From positions 62,001 through 126,000 of the forward strand of contig NZ_CP113067.1 in the NCBI RefSeq assembly GCF_026625865.1: 64,000 nt of DNA, given 5' to 3'. Position numbers and translations under genes: made by a program. Source of the DNA: Microbacterium sp. SL75 (GTDB lineage: Bacteria > Actinomycetota > Actinomycetes > Actinomycetales > Microbacteriaceae). Below, in pieces: positions 17,935 to 25,684 of this stretch (positions within the stretch are counted from its first letter, which is position 1; each line of letters opens with the position of its first letter). The notes beneath the pieces are model-generated. The model made no database searches. It was not told where the DNA came from and saw only the letters and a list, made by a program, of their open reading frames with translations.

Positions 17935-18795
17935 ATGCCCGACACCCAGACCGCCCGCGTCGCCGTCTACCTCGACTTCGACAACATCGTGATGTCCTGG
18001 TACGACCGCGTGCACGGCCGGAACGCCTACTCGCGGGATCGGCAGAAGATCGCCGAGAATCCGATCGACCCCGAGATCGCCGAGCGCCTGACCAAGGCGA
18101 CCATCGACGTCGGCGCGGTGATCGACTACGCCGCATCGTTCGGCACGCTGGTGCTGACCCGCGCGTACGCCGACTGGTCGTCACCGGTCAACGCCGAGTA
18201 CCGCTCGCAGCTCGTGGCTCGCGCGGTCGACCTCGTGCAGCTCTTCCCGGCCGCGGCCTACGCCAAGAACGGCGCCGACATCCGTCTCGCGGTGGACGCC
18301 GTCGAAGACATGTTTCGCCTCCCCGACCTGTCGCACGTGGTCGTCGTCGCCGGAGACAGCGACTACGTGCCGCTCGCTCAGCGGTGCAAGCGGCTCGGCC
18401 GGTATGTCGTCGGGGTCGGCGTGGCCGGGTCCACGGCGAAGTCGCTCGCCGCCGCGTGCGACCGTTTCGACGCCTACGACTCCCTCCCCGGCATCCCGAA
18501 TCTCGCCGAGACGAAGAAGGATCCCGCCCCGTCGCGGCCCCGCGCGCGCAAGCGCTCGAAAGATCCCGCGGTCGACCTGCTCGAGCGCGCGATGCAACTC
18601 GAGGCGGAGCGCGCCGACGGCGAGTGGCTCCACGCGTCGGCGGTGAAGGATCTCATGAAGCGTCTGGATCCGTCGTTCAGCGAGAAGGCGCTCGGGTTCC
18701 GCAGCTTCTCGGACTTCCTCAAGGCGCAGACCGATCACGTCGAGGTCGACGAGGAGTCGAACGTCGTGCAGGTGAAGGCGGTCTCGCGGGGCTGA
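17935..18795 (+). CDS. NYN-domain protein with C-terminal OST-HTH/LOTUS-like domain
   Basis: 286 residues. The NYN (PIN-like RNase) domain shows VAVYLDFDNIVMSWYDR with its acidic residues, an internal KNGADIRLAVDAVEDM, and VVVVAGDSDYVPLAQRCKRLG (GDSD). A basic linker (PRARKRSKDPA) leads to a C-terminal segment (LLERAMQLEAER, KDLMKRLDPSF, FSDFLKAQTDHVEV) with the length and pattern of the OST-HTH/LOTUS RNA-binding fold. ATG 17935 has GGAGG a few bases upstream; an in-frame start at 17884 overlaps the previous gene. RNA processing is inferred from the family. Confidence 0.88.
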   Translation: MPDTQTARVAVYLDFDNIVMSWYDRVHGRNAYSRDRQKIAENPIDPEIAERLTKATIDVGAVIDYAASFGTLVLTRAYADWSSPVNAEYRSQLVARAVDLVQLFPAAAYAKNGADIRLAVDAVEDMFRLPDLSHVVVVAGDSDYVPLAQRCKRLGRYVVGVGVAGSTAKSLAAACDRFDAYDSLPGIPNLAETKKDPAPSRPRARKRSKDPAVDLLERAMQLEAERADGEWLHASAVKDLMKRLDPSFSEKALGFRSFSDFLKAQTDHVEVDEESNVVQVKAVSRG

Positions 18796-18891
18796 GGTGG
18801 CGCGGGCGCGCGGACCCGACGCGCTGGCGGACGTGGCCTCGCGTGCGCATGAGTGGCCCTGCGCGGTTGACCAGACGTGGGCGCCCGCGTC

Positions 18892-18946
18892 GAGTGTCCA
18901 AAACACCCGGACGATTTCGACGGGCGTCCGGGTGTTTTGGACACTC
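18892..18946. repeat. 55-bp perfect palindrome, copy 1
   Basis: Two 22-bp arms (18892-18913 and 18925-18946) are exact reverse complements around an 11-bp loop, atttcgacggg. The arm begins gagtgtccaaaacaccc. An identical copy in the same orientation lies at 19136-19190. The region 18796-19250 has no credible gene and separates two convergent genes, so it may also act as a bidirectional terminator, although it lacks a T tract. Confidence 0.97.
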
Positions 18947-19026
18947 AAGGGACGCGAACGGGCGAGGCTGAGGCGCGGTCGCGCGGCCCCAGCCGGGGCA
19001 CGGTCGGCGCGCGGCATCACGGCCGC

Positions 19027-19132
19027 GAGCACGCTCGCCCTCGCGGGCACACTCGCCCTACCGGGCGCACTCGCCCTCGCGGGCACCTCGCCCTCACGGG
19101 CACCTCGCCCTCGCGAGCACACTCGCCCTCAC
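19027..19132. repeat. 17-18-bp VNTR-like tandem repeat
   Basis: About six imperfect units resembling gcacactcgccctcgcgg run head to tail between the two 55-bp palindromes. Unit differences are small substitutions and a 1-bp deletion, so reading frames are not conserved and coding is unlikely. Confidence 0.85.
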
Positions 19133-19135
19133 TTC

Positions 19136-19190
19136 GAGTGTCCAAAACACCCGGACGATTTCGACGGGCGTCCGGGTGTTTTGGACACTC
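19136..19190. repeat. 55-bp perfect palindrome, copy 2
   Basis: Sequence-identical to copy 1, including the 11-bp loop and its orientation, and sharing the flanks tc and aa. It begins 244 bp after copy 1 and ends 60 bp from the stop of the leftward gene at 19251. Confidence 0.97.
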
Positions 19191-19250
19191 AACGGGTCGA
19201 AGAGGTTGGGCGGGCCGTTCGGCGCCCCGCGCCGGTGACGACCCGCGCCG

Positions 19251-19877
19251 TCAGCGGCGCTCGGCGCCCGGGGCGACGTGGGTCAGCACGCGCGACCAGA
19301 CCGAGGTCAGCGTGACCTCGCCGTTGACCGAGCCGATCTCGTCGGGGTGGATGACCTCCGCGGCGCCTGAGCGCAACCGGTCGACGTACCACGCAGCGTC
19401 ACCCTGCCCCGCGGGGCCATCGTGGCCCACGACCACCAGGACGTCGGCCGCCAGATCGTCGAGCAGCGGCGTGCGCAGGTCGCGGCTCAGCGCGTCGGTC
19501 GGGCTCCGAACGCCGACGATCGCGACACGGTCGACGACCTCACCCATGGCCGCGGCCAGATAGAGCGCGATCGGTCCCGCAGACCGCTCGCCGACCAGTC
19601 CGACCGTCGCGCCGGGGGCCTCGCGCTCGAGCAGCGCCCTCAACGCCTCGACGGTGAGACCGGCGGGGGTCTGTCCCCCGAACACCGGCGGATCTTCGAG
19701 TTCGGGGGCGTCGAGACCGACGGCGACGATCCGCACGTCGAAGCCCGAAGTCACCCGGGCGTCGGGGTCGGTGGTGGCGACGTCGCCGGTGCGCAGGACG
19801 AACACGGCACGCGGAGCGCCGGGGGTGCCGAAGCTGCGGTAACCGAGTTCACCGTCGAGCCAGGGGGCCAGACTCAT
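19251..19877 (-). CDS. Alpha/beta-hydrolase-like protein
   Basis: 208 residues, no family recognised with certainty. VGLVGERSAGPIALYLAAAMG resembles a nucleophile elbow (G-x-S-x-G) followed by its helix; DRVAIVGVRSP and DVLVVVGHDGPAGQG resemble later strands of an alpha/beta-hydrolase fold. Its start lies 4 bp after the stop of the DNA ligase gene, so they are co-transcribed. A catalytic His is not obvious. Function unknown. Confidence 0.75.
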   Translation of the reverse strand: MSLAPWLDGELGYRSFGTPGAPRAVFVLRTGDVATTDPDARVTSGFDVRIVAVGLDAPELEDPPVFGGQTPAGLTVEALRALLEREAPGATVGLVGERSAGPIALYLAAAMGEVVDRVAIVGVRSPTDALSRDLRTPLLDDLAADVLVVVGHDGPAGQGDAAWYVDRLRSGAAEVIHPDEIGSVNGEVTLTSVWSRVLTHVAPGAERR

Positions 19878-19881
19878 CGCG

Positions 19882-21426
19882 TCATCCTTTCGTCGCTGCT
19901 TCGCCGCCGGGCAGCAGCGCGCGCAGGGTGTCGATCGTGTCGGCCTCGGCCGCGGTCTTGTCCGAACGGTAGGTCTTCACCCGGGCGAAGCGCAGCGCCA
20001 CGCCGCCCGGGTACCGCACCGACCGCTGCACCCCGTCGATGGCGATCTCGACGACGGTGTCGGGTGCCACGCGAAGACCCCCCGCCACCTCTCCGGTCTG
20101 CCGCTCGGCGAAGTGAGCCGTCTGCCACTGCAGCAGCTCGTCGGTCAGACCCTTGAAGGTCTTGCCGACCATTACGAAGCCGCCGGGTTCGCCGAAACGC
20201 CCCTCGGGATCGCGCGCGCCGAGATGCAGGTTGGACAGCCATCCCGAACGTCGCCCCGAACCGTACTCGACGCCGAGGACGACGAAGTCGAACGTGTGCA
20301 CCGGCTTCACCTTGAGCCAGCTCTTGCCGCGGCGCCCCGCGGTGTAGGCGTCGTCGAGCCCCTTGACCATCACGCCCTCGTGACCGGCGGCGAGAGCGTC
20401 GCGCGCGAAGGCGTCGGCGACTTCCGCGTCGTCGGTCAGAACGGCGGGGATGCGGTGCTCTCCCGCGACCCTCTCGAGTTCGTCGAGGCGCGCGGCGAGC
20501 GGTTCGTCGACGAGGTCACGACCGTCGACGTGCATGATGTCGAAGAACCAGGGCCGGAGGGCGATCTCGCGCGCCGACTCGGCGCCGAAGCGCGCCATGG
20601 TGTCTTGGAACGGCCGGGGTCCGCCGTCCTCGTCGAGCGAGAGGGTCTCTCCGTCGAGGATGACGTCGTGGACGGAGAGCGAGAGGGCGACCTCGACGAT
20701 CTCCGGAACGCGATGGGTGATGTCCGCCAGCGTGCGGGTGAAGACGTGGACCTCGTCACCGTGCCGATGCACCTGGACTCTGGCCCCGTCGAGCTTGTAC
20801 TCCACGGACGCACGCCCCGTCACCGCCATCGCCTCCGCGACACTCGTCGCGGTCGAGGCGAGCATCGGCTGCACGCCGCGACCCACCACGAGTCCGACCG
20901 CCGCGAGATCGGCGGCGGGGGCGGTCAGCGCGATGCGCGTCGTCGAGCCCAGGTCGCCCGACAGCATGGCTGCGCGACGAACCAGAGCGACGTCGCGATC
21001 CGAGGCTCGGGCCACGGCATCCAGCAGCACCCCCTCGAGGGCGCCGGTGCGCAGCTCGCCCGTCATGATCCGGATCAGCAGATGCCACTCCCGCGCCGTC
21101 GCGCGCTCGGCGAGCTCGTCGAGCAGGCGCGTGCGCTCCGCCCCCGACCCGGCGCCGCCGACCGCGGTCAGCCGCGTGAAAGCCGCGTCGACGTCGCCGA
21201 TCGTCAGGCTCGGTTCATCTGCGTGACCGCCGTCGTGCGCCGAGAGCGTGCGCCAGCCCACCCCGAGGCGGCCCTGCCGCGGTGACGCGGTGAGCAGCCC
21301 CACCGCCGGTTCGATCTCGTCCGGGTCCAGCCCGCGCACCAGCGCGGCGAGGGCGGCGACCTTCGCGAGTCGAGAACGCGTGTTCGTCACCGCCGCGAGC
21401 GCGGTCTCGATATCGCCGAAGAGCAT
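19882..21426 (-). CDS. ATP-dependent DNA ligase (LigB-like)
   Basis: 514 residues, close to mycobacterial LigB in size. An N-terminal DNA-binding domain is followed by the nucleotidyltransferase motif I ASVEYKLDGARVQVH with AMP-accepting Lys about 211, then FTRTLADITHRVPEIV (motif III region), VILDGETL, EGVMVKGLDDAY (motif IV) and WLKVKPVHTFDFVVLG (motif V), with a C-terminal OB domain. ATG 21426 places residue 1 where LigB proteins start. It seals nicked DNA using ATP and probably acts in repair beside the NAD-dependent replicative ligase. Confidence 0.94.
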   Translation of the reverse strand: MLFGDIETALAAVTNTRSRLAKVAALAALVRGLDPDEIEPAVGLLTASPRQGRLGVGWRTLSAHDGGHADEPSLTIGDVDAAFTRLTAVGGAGSGAERTRLLDELAERATAREWHLLIRIMTGELRTGALEGVLLDAVARASDRDVALVRRAAMLSGDLGSTTRIALTAPAADLAAVGLVVGRGVQPMLASTATSVAEAMAVTGRASVEYKLDGARVQVHRHGDEVHVFTRTLADITHRVPEIVEVALSLSVHDVILDGETLSLDEDGGPRPFQDTMARFGAESAREIALRPWFFDIMHVDGRDLVDEPLAARLDELERVAGEHRIPAVLTDDAEVADAFARDALAAGHEGVMVKGLDDAYTAGRRGKSWLKVKPVHTFDFVVLGVEYGSGRRSGWLSNLHLGARDPEGRFGEPGGFVMVGKTFKGLTDELLQWQTAHFAERQTGEVAGGLRVAPDTVVEIAIDGVQRSVRYPGGVALRFARVKTYRSDKTAAEADTIDTLRALLPGGEAATKG

Positions 21427-21637
21427 GTCGGCATCCTGGCATCCCCCTCCGACATCGCGGCGACGCTTGTGCGGAACCGGCGGCGGTGCCATGCAGCGCC
21501 GGAGAACCCGGCACCTTCGGAGGAGGATCGCCTGTGCGGCCGTTCCGGTGAGAACAGATCCGGCCCGGCCTCGCAACCCCCGGATCGATGTCGGAGGTCT
21601 GGAGTGTGCTGGGGTCCTCCCCGAGGAATGAGGATTC

Positions 21638-23287
21638 GTGAACGCTCCCGCCACACTCGAACAGTCCGCCCGCACCGCCCGTGAGGTGTTCGGATGGGAC
21701 GACCTGCTGCCGGGTCAGGCCGAGGCGATCGACGCGGTCGTGAGCGGTCGCGACACCCTCGTCGTCTTCCCCACCGGCGCAGGAAAGTCGGCCGTCTACC
21801 AGATCGCCGGCTGCGAGCTCGGGGGGACGACGGTGGTCCTCTCTCCCCTGCTCGCCCTGCAGCGCGACCAGATCGACTCGATCGACGCCGCCCCCGACGC
21901 CCCCGCGGCCGTCGCCCTCAACTCCCGCACCGGTGCCGCCGCCAAGAAGAAGGCCTGGGCGGCGATCGAGGGCCCCGACTCGGTGTACGCGTTCCTCGCA
22001 CCCGAGCAGCTCGCCAACGACGAGGTCTTCGATCGACTCTCGAAAGCCGACGTGCGCCTCGTCGTCATCGACGAAGCGCACTGCGTGTCGGCGTGGGGCC
22101 ACGATTTCCGTCCCGACTACGCGCGCATCGGCGACGCCATCGAGGCGCTCGGTCACCCCCCGGTGCTGGCGTTGACGGCCACGGCATCCGCTCCCGTCCG
22201 AGACGACATCGTCGAAAGCCTCGGCATGCGCGAGCCTCACCTCGAGGTGCGCGGCATGGATCGCCCCGAGATCCACATGGCGGTCCGGCGGCACGAGCAC
22301 GACGCCGACAAGCGCCGCGCCGTCATCGCGGACGTCCAGGATGCCGGCGGCCCGGCGTTGCTGTACGTGGCGACGCGCAAGGGCACCGACTCGTATGCCG
22401 AGGAACTGCGTGAGCTCGGCCTGCGAGCTGCGGCGTACCACGGTGCGATGGCGCAGAAGAAGCGCGACGAGGTGCACTCCGCCTGGAGCGCAGGCGAACT
22501 CGACGTGGTCGTGGCGACCTCCGCGTTCGGCATGGGCGTCGACAAGAGCGACGTTCGTCTGGTCGTGCACGCCGACGTGACCGAGTCCCTCGACTCCTAC
22601 GCGCAGGAGATCGGCCGAGCGGCACGCGACGGGCAACCCGCGCGGGCGATCCTGCACTACCGCGCCGAGGATTTCTCGCTGCGCTCCTTCTTCGCGGGCG
22701 GTCACACCAAGCGCGCCGACATCGCGGGGGTGTGGGACGTGCTCCAGCGGATGAAGAAGCCGGTGCGCGCGAGGGACATCGCCGACGAGAGCGGACGCTC
22801 GGTCAGGGCGATCGGCCGGGTGCTCAATCAGCTCGTGGCGTGCGAGCTCGCCGTCTCGGGCCCCGAGGGGGTCTCGGCGCAAGCGAAGGTATCGGCGGGC
22901 GACGCGGTCAGCGCCGTGCGCGAGCGCGACGAGGCCGAGGAGCGCATTCGAGCTTCGCGCATCGAGATCATGCGCGGGTACGCCGAGACCACGCACTGCC
23001 GCCGGCGGGCGTTGCTCGAGTACTTCGGCGTCGAGACTGCCGCCCAGTGCGGGTCGTGCGATCGGTGCGACGCCGGCACCGCGGCCACGGTCGACGAGCG
23101 CGACGAGACGTCCGACGACGACGGCATCCGGATCGACTCGACCGTCGAGCACGGCGAGTTCGGCACCGGCACCGTGATGGCGATCGAGGACGACCGGCTC
23201 ACGGTGTTCTTCGCCGACCACGGGTACAAGGTGCTCGCTCGCGCGGCGTTCGAGAAGGGCATCCTGGAGCTCGGCGAGGCGGCCTGA
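21638..23287 (+). CDS. recQ: RecQ-family ATP-dependent DNA helicase
   Basis: 549 residues. The helicase core has Walker A VVFPTGAGKSAVYQIAG (GAGKS, residues 47-51), DEAHCVSAWGHDFRPDY (DEAH 145-148), ALTATAS, and motif VI YAQEIGRAARDGQPARA. The zinc-binding region (THCRRRALLEYFG, CGSCDRCDAG) follows, and a short C-terminal FGTGTVMAIEDD domain replaces a full HRDC domain. The start is GTG 21638 with GGAATGAGG upstream. Divergent from ligB with a 211-bp gap. Predicted 3'-5' unwinding in recombination repair. Confidence 0.93.
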   Translation: MNAPATLEQSARTAREVFGWDDLLPGQAEAIDAVVSGRDTLVVFPTGAGKSAVYQIAGCELGGTTVVLSPLLALQRDQIDSIDAAPDAPAAVALNSRTGAAAKKKAWAAIEGPDSVYAFLAPEQLANDEVFDRLSKADVRLVVIDEAHCVSAWGHDFRPDYARIGDAIEALGHPPVLALTATASAPVRDDIVESLGMREPHLEVRGMDRPEIHMAVRRHEHDADKRRAVIADVQDAGGPALLYVATRKGTDSYAEELRELGLRAAAYHGAMAQKKRDEVHSAWSAGELDVVVATSAFGMGVDKSDVRLVVHADVTESLDSYAQEIGRAARDGQPARAILHYRAEDFSLRSFFAGGHTKRADIAGVWDVLQRMKKPVRARDIADESGRSVRAIGRVLNQLVACELAVSGPEGVSAQAKVSAGDAVSAVRERDEAEERIRASRIEIMRGYAETTHCRRRALLEYFGVETAAQCGSCDRCDAGTAATVDERDETSDDDGIRIDSTVEHGEFGTGTVMAIEDDRLTVFFADHGYKVLARAAFEKGILELGEAA

Positions 23288-23361
23288 GGGGCAGTCAGCG
23301 GCTCGAGGTGTGATTCATCGGCTCTGCACCGTGAGTTCCGTTCCGAACCGCGGCAGGGGCG

Positions 23362-23769
23362 TCACCGGGCGCGCGTCGACCACCACGCCCACGCGACGAG
23401 CGGCACCTGCAGGAAGAGCCGGATGAAGCGGGAGCGATCGGTGTTCAGCCCCGGCGCCGAACGTCCGGTCCGCCACTGGTGCACGTTTCCCGGGAACACG
23501 GCGACGAAGAAGGCCGCGATGGCCGCCCCGATGCGTCCACGTTCCCGCGGCAGAGCGACGAGAGCGACCCCCAAGACGACCTCGACGGCCCCGGATGCCA
23601 CGACGATGGCGTCCTTGTCCGTCCGAAGCAGTCGCGTGGCCCACCCCGGGACGACGATCCGATAGCCCCGCCGACCCCACGTGACGTGGCCGACCCCGGC
23701 CCCGACGAGCAGGAGGGCCAGCACCCCGCGGGCGACGGAACGGACGGTGAGACCAGTGCGACGCGGCAT
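23362..23769 (-). CDS. DoxX-like small membrane protein
   Basis: 135 residues with four hydrophobic segments (VARGVLALLLVGAGVGHV, AIVVASGAVEVVLGVALVAL, IGAAIAAFFVAVFPGNVHQW, RLFLQVPLVAWAWW), matching the DoxX/DoxD-like layout including the FPGNVHQW turn typical of this subgroup. Monocistronic between convergent recQ and the luciferase-like gene. Function unknown. Confidence 0.85.
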   Translation of the reverse strand: MPRRTGLTVRSVARGVLALLLVGAGVGHVTWGRRGYRIVVPGWATRLLRTDKDAIVVASGAVEVVLGVALVALPRERGRIGAAIAAFFVAVFPGNVHQWRTGRSAPGLNTDRSRFIRLFLQVPLVAWAWWSTRAR

Positions 23770-23842
23770 GGGGTCAGTCTGTCATCCGTGCAAGCCGGCG
23801 GGGCCGCTCGCGCGCGGCCCCACCGGCCTCAGCAGGGGGTCA

Positions 23843-25555
23843 TCACGACCCCGGCGGGCGTGGCGATACGGCGTCCGGGTCCGTTGATGCCGCATGACCG
23901 CTGTGCCGGGCCGGCGCCGTCGTCCGCACGAACTCGACGTACGCCTCGACCGTGTCCTCGGGCACGATCGCGCGCAGCACGACCTCGTCGGCGGCCGCCG
24001 TGTATGCCTCGAGCGCGTCTGCGAGTCCGGCGGCGTCGCGGATCGTCGTGGCCGCGGCATCCACTCCCATCCGCTCGAAGTTCGCGGCGTAGTTCGGGAA
24101 CGACGCGTACATGGCGGTCTCGGCGTCGAGGCGCTCGCGGGCGGCCGAGACCACGGCGGTACGCACGTAGACCGCGACGTGCGCGGCCGGTGCGAGGGCG
24201 TGGAGGACCTCGGCCTGGTCTCGAGCCTCGGTCGGCGGTACCCAGTTCAACAGCACGCCCTCGGCGAGCTCCGCCCCCGTGCGGCGCATCTTGGGGCCCA
24301 GCGCCCCCACGAGGACGCGGGGCACGCCGGCCTCGTGCAGCACGGAGACGGCCTCGGTCACCCGGGCCAGGGCGCCCTGCTTGGCCATGCCCGAGCCGAT
24401 ACCGATCGTCAAGCGGTCCAGCGGAAGACCGAGGGATGCCACCTCGGCGGCGATCGCGTCGGCGGGCCGGCGATCGACGGGGACGACGCCGGTCGCGAGT
24501 CGAAGACGATCCGTGACACGCGCGGCGGCGGCGAGCGCGGCCAGAGCATCGCCATCGGGGGTGTCGTTGATCCAGAGGGTGTCGAAGCCCGCTCTCTCGA
24601 CGGCCGGAGCGATCCGCGCGACGGCGTCGGGACCGAGGGAGCCTGCGAGTCCGAGCGAAACGGTTCCTCGTGTCATGACGCATCTCCCCGCGTTCGGCAG
24701 GGCCAGCGCGACCTGACCCACCGCCGAGAAGAAGGCGGCGAGGTCGACGTCGTCGGTGGGGAGAAGAACGACGTCGTCGACGCCCGCGGCGTGGAAGCGC
24801 GCGACCCCCTCGGCCACCTCTGTCACCGAGCCGGCGAGCACGCGGTCCGCCGCGTCTTCGCGATCGGCGAGCACCGCGGTGGCGCGCTCGAGAGCGTCGG
24901 GGCCGAACGCCGTCAGCACGTAGGCGACGACATCGGTGCGGCCCTCACGGCCCGCCTCGGCACGACCCATCTGCACGGTCTGCACGGCCGCCGCGATCTC
25001 GGCGACGGTGTGCCTGCTGTCGAGCACCACCCCGTCGGCGACGGCCCCGGCGAGGGCGAGGGTCTTGGGCCCTTCGGCGGCGGCATAGACGAGCGGCGCC
25101 GCGGGAGGCGGCCAGTCGAGAGTGACGTCGCGGAGCTTCACGTAGCGCCCCTCGGTACTCACCGTCTCACCGGCGAGCAGCGAGCGGAGGGCCGGCAGCT
25201 GCTCGCGCATGAGCGTGAGCGGTGAGGCGGCCTTGGCGCCGACCTGACGCATCCAGTCCTGCACCCCGTGCCCGAAGCCCGGCAGGAGGCGTGCGGGGAA
25301 CATGCGCTCGATCGTCGCGATCTCCATCGCCGACGCCGCGACGTTGCGCAGCGGGAGCGGCGCGATGCCGACTCCGATGCGCAGATGGTCGGTGACGGCG
25401 AGAGCGGCGGCGGCGGCGGCCCACGCGGACGAGCGGAAGCAGTCCTCCCACAGCCACAGCTCGTCGACCCCCGCGTCTTCGGCCGCTCGCGCTGCGTCGC
25501 GAAGCTTCTCGGGCGGATGCGGGTACGGGCTGAAGATCGTGCCGATACGACTCAT
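23843..25555 (-). CDS. Double-domain luciferase-like (F420-type) oxidoreductase
   Basis: 570 residues made of two complete luciferase-like monooxygenase domains. Domain 1 (about 1-285) starts IGTIFSPYPHPPEKLRDAAR and contains the FPARLLPGFGHGVQDWM segment. Domain 2 starts at Met-294 (MTRGTVSLGLAGSLG) and repeats the pattern, with LDRLTIGIGSGMAKQGALARV. The junction is in frame with no stop codon. A GGGGAGAT sequence precedes Met-294 (base 24676), so the second domain may also be translated independently. F420 use is inferred from the actinobacterial subfamily. The C-terminal 20 residues are low complexity. Confidence 0.85.
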   Translation of the reverse strand: MSRIGTIFSPYPHPPEKLRDAARAAEDAGVDELWLWEDCFRSSAWAAAAAALAVTDHLRIGVGIAPLPLRNVAASAMEIATIERMFPARLLPGFGHGVQDWMRQVGAKAASPLTLMREQLPALRSLLAGETVSTEGRYVKLRDVTLDWPPPAAPLVYAAAEGPKTLALAGAVADGVVLDSRHTVAEIAAAVQTVQMGRAEAGREGRTDVVAYVLTAFGPDALERATAVLADREDAADRVLAGSVTEVAEGVARFHAAGVDDVVLLPTDDVDLAAFFSAVGQVALALPNAGRCVMTRGTVSLGLAGSLGPDAVARIAPAVERAGFDTLWINDTPDGDALAALAAAARVTDRLRLATGVVPVDRRPADAIAAEVASLGLPLDRLTIGIGSGMAKQGALARVTEAVSVLHEAGVPRVLVGALGPKMRRTGAELAEGVLLNWVPPTEARDQAEVLHALAPAAHVAVYVRTAVVSAARERLDAETAMYASFPNYAANFERMGVDAAATTIRDAAGLADALEAYTAAADEVVLRAIVPEDTVEAYVEFVRTTAPARHSGHAASTDPDAVSPRPPGS

Positions 25556-25639
25556 GTCTCTACTCTGCCGCGAACCTGCGACATCGGGAGGGGCTGGCGC
25601 GCGGGTCGCCGCTGCCCGGGCGAAACGCCCCCACGCCAA

Positions 25640-25671
25640 GACGCCCCCGGCACCGAAGCACCGGGGGCGTC
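25640..25671 (-). terminator. Terminator hairpin after the clp gene
   Basis: The 11-bp arms gacgcccccgg (25640-25650) and ccgggggcgtc (25661-25671) are perfect complements with a 10-nt loop. It lies 13 bp beyond the stop of the leftward clp gene; the T tract is weak. Confidence 0.8.
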
Positions 25672-25684
25672 GAGAAGGGGCTCG

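Noticed and set aside
15821..18184. 787-residue minus-strand frame across three genes
   Set aside because: Antisense or out-of-frame to the M20 peptidase, oxidoreductase and NYN genes; no recognisable domain.
18892..19190. Palindromes as a CRISPR array or phage attachment site
   Set aside because: Only two copies, internally palindromic, with no unique spacers of constant length, no cas genes and no integrase.
18877..19563. Open frame across the twin palindromes encoding repeated CPKHPDDFDGRPGVLDTQ
   Set aside because: The repeat in the translation only reflects the DNA palindrome; no ribosome-binding site, and the frame runs antisense into the hydrolase gene.
21374..21385. GAACGCGTGTTC, matching the core of an actinobacterial LexA box, near recQ and ligB
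   Set aside because: Lies inside ligB coding sequence about 250 bp from recQ, and the outer bases do not match; probably chance.
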